Positions 25,739 to 27,500 of a stretch of DNA of 27,500 nucleotides are shown here, piece after piece. The translations under genes and the position numbers were made by a program. Source of the stretch: Neocallimastix lanati (nom. inval.) (taxonomy: Eukaryota; Neocallimastigomycota; Neocallimastigomycetes; Neocallimastigales; Neocallimastigaceae); the NCBI GenBank assembly GCA_016946835.1, contig JACVTC010000055.1:52501-80000 (forward strand), in the 5' to 3' direction. A model generated the notes under the pieces. It had not been told where the DNA came from, ran no database searches, and saw only the letters and a program-made list of their open reading frames with translations. Positions within the stretch are counted from its first letter, which is position 1. Every line of letters starts with the position of its first letter.

Positions 25739-26232
25739 ATATATATATATATATATAATAAATTACTTATTTTTATTATATGTTAAATAGCCTCCTGCGA
25801 TTGGTACAAAATTATTTTAAGGTATTTTTTTTAAATTAACAATTGAGAATTGTATAAATAATCATTATAATAATGACATAATAAAATTATTGTAATGTGA
25901 AATTTTTGTAAATTCAATATTATTAATAAATAAGACTTTCTGATTCCTTTGGTGAAATGAAATTTAAGGAAGAATCTAGAAATGATATTAGTTTATCCAT
26001 GTTAGATTCTGATGATGTCTTTATTGTTAGTGTTCCATCTGAAGGTTTATTATATATATAAATTATAAAAAAAAATATTTCTTTTTTTTTTTTTGTACTA
26101 TGTTTTAATTTTAAATAATTATTAAATAATAAAAATACATTTATATATGAAATATATGAATATATAAATGTTTCTGAGAAAGTCTAAGCTTTCAATAATA
26201 CTATGTTAAATATGATATTCATGATTAAATAA

Positions 26233-26694
26233 AGCATAAAATAATATAATTATGAATAATTTTGGTATTAATATTATATTAATATTTAGATTAAGTAAAT
26301 TATAGAATTAATATATTTATTTATTCATTTATTTATTTATTTATTTATTTATTTATTCATTTATTTTATATTTTTAATTTGACAAAATTTTATTATAAAT
26401 AAAGTTTGAAATATAATAAATAAAAATAATTAAAAAATTTTTCATTAATTTATCGCAGCAATTTTTTATTTTTTTTTTTTTTTTGTTTTTTTTTGTATTT
26501 ATTAAACTTTAATAATTAATAAAAATTTTTAAAAATTATAAACAATTTAATATTCCCAAATATTTTTTCTTTTTTTTCTTTTTTTTAAAAAAAAAAATTA
26601 AAGATAATAATATTAATATATAAATAATATAATATACGAAACCAATATTTTATAATACATTTACATACTAAAGAATATATTTTTTTTGTTTAAT
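26233..26694. other. Intergenic region before the CCDC77-like gene
   Basis: A/T-rich, with a TTTA tetramer array (about 26316-26366) and T tracts. It separates the last recognisable pseudogene fragment from the next start codon, so it must contain the promoter of the CCDC77-like gene. No specific element can be identified. Confidence 0.5.
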
Positions 26695-27500
26695 ATGATA
26701 ACAAATAATGAATTAAAAGCTGAAATTGAGAAACTACCACTTTCTCAAGAACTATTACAATACTATAAAGATAGATTAGGTATGTCATTAATAATTATTA
26801 ATAAAAAGTATATTTAGTAATTCTAAAATATGAAAAGTATTTTATGTTATTACCATATAAAATTACAATACTTGGATTACAATTTTAATTATATTTCGTT
26901 ATAATATTAAATACTTTTAAAATAATGAAATAATTAAATTATATTTAAATTTAAAAAAAAAAAATAAATAAATAAATAAATTTTCAGAAAGTTTTGAAAA
27001 AGATTATGAGAAAGCTGTTCAATTGATGGATGGATGTCGAGTTTCTCACGAAGAATATTTTAATTTAACAAGAGAGTTACAGCAAAAAACAAAAGAAGTA
27101 ACTTCTTTACAAAAATTGATAAGTGATGCACAGTTAGCTATTTTTGATGAAAGAAAGGAATTTTTAAAAGTACTTGCTGAAAATGATAAATTAAAAAGTA
27201 TACAAAAAAACAAAATAAAATAAAGCAATATACATCAAATAACATATATCTATATAATTTTAAATTATTAAATTACGTTAAAAATTATATTTATTTATAT
27301 ATATTTTTTATATATTTATGTATATATTTATATATATTTACAACAATTTCTATTATTTTTTTATTCATATATATATACAATGAAACATAATTAATAAATA
27401 AATAAATAAATAAATAAGTACAAGAAATCAAAAATCGTAGAAAAATTAGATATTTATTAGGATTAGCTGAAACAACAGATGAAATTACCTATTTTAAAAA
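26695..27500 (+). CDS. CCDC77: CCDC77-like coiled-coil cilium/centriole protein (N-terminal part)
   Basis: Exons 26695-26779, 26988-27197 and 27419 to beyond the right edge; 125 codons are visible. Phases (1, 1) agree across both GT-AG introns. The translation runs LSQELLQYYKDRLESFEKDYE, ELQQKTKEVTSLQKLISDAQLAIFDERKEFLKV, LAENDKLKIQEIKNRRKIRYLLGLAETTDEITYF. The order ...L..YY...I..FE..., Q..L.D.Q..LF.ERE..L.L..ENDRL.I.EL..KKKI.YLL.L and E.TYF is the CCDC77 signature as I know it. CCDC77 is a poorly characterised protein linked to centrosomes and cilia and kept mainly in flagellated lineages. Its presence suggests an organism with motile flagellated cells. Ending the gene at the TAA after 27215 would lose the conserved KKIQYLL-type block. 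Confidence 0.85.

Larger units (their letters stand above)
23863..26232 (+). pseudogene. Decayed severin/gelsolin-like actin-binding protein gene
   Basis: Severin-type segments occur in correct order: LDMLKLDSDEIKKEWEDSG (24342-24404), GLKIWRI (24489-24509), YIKTYMKPKLHLD then GTAAYKTVELDN (24578-24658), LGTGPVKYRE (24954-24985), QNYE..LFISYFKNYIVIHG (25098-25160), FHIKLVGK...SLNTSDVFVLDLGLNIYQ (25211-25324), DATPFWGSLGGK (25559-25594), PPAIGTKLF (25791-25817), LSDSFGEMKF..SDDVFIV (25936-26029) and VSEKV*AFNNTM (26170-26205). Lesions: a deletion between LHLD and GTAAYK, a frameshift near 25205, Trp to TAG at 25325-25327, a 2-base insertion making TAA at 25818, Lys to TAA at 26185-26187, and acceptor AG lost before three exon remnants. 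A possible earlier exon is 23863-23928. Intact severins cap and sever actin filaments using three gelsolin repeats. This copy cannot make that protein. Confidence 0.85.

Overview
The window is a fragment of an extremely AT-rich eukaryotic nuclear genome. Non-coding DNA is close to pure A/T, with many A or T tracts of 25-48 bases, microsatellites and asparagine-type codon repeats, while real exons stand out by their higher G+C. Genes carry GT-AG introns, either about 110-250 bases or 700-1,000 bases long. Fungal-type nucleolar proteins (Nop13-like, L1-domain) together with a cilium-associated CCDC77 homologue suggest a flagellated fungus. An anaerobic gut fungus (Neocallimastigomycota) fits best; this is an inference from composition and gene content, not from a marker gene.

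Layout. 1-2162 (-): 5' two-thirds of a NOP13-like two-RRM nucleolar protein, running off the left edge. 2163-6837: gene-poor AT desert. 6838-10315 (+): a four-exon, 990-residue coiled-coil protein of unknown role. 11274-12893 (-): two-exon LPCAT3-like MBOAT lysophospholipid acyltransferase. 12894-15955: desert with a 26-bp perfect inverted repeat and a 7-bp tandem array. 15956-16630 (-): three-exon DPH3. 17033-18436 (+): five-exon spliceosomal SmE, divergent from DPH3 over 402 bases, with a 27-base microexon and a decayed coding relic in its first intron. 19579-21707 (+): six-exon ribosomal-L1-domain protein (RSL1D1/Utp30-like) with an acidic tail. About 23863-26232 (+): decayed severin/gelsolin-like pseudogene. 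23951-24222: a GC-rich, hairpin-rich, poly(A)-tailed insertion flanked by a 10-bp direct repeat, lying in what was probably a pseudogene intron. 26695-end (+): start of a CCDC77-like gene.

The genes are housekeeping: ribosome assembly (NOP13, L1-domain protein), splicing (SmE), diphthamide synthesis/tRNA wobble modification (DPH3), membrane phospholipid remodelling (LPCAT3-like) and flagellum/centriole (CCDC77-like). They do not form one pathway and nothing suggests an operon. No tRNA, rRNA or CRISPR was seen. The most unusual material is the structured poly(A)-tailed element, the two pseudogene relics, and intron positions repeated in both RRMs of the NOP13-like gene.
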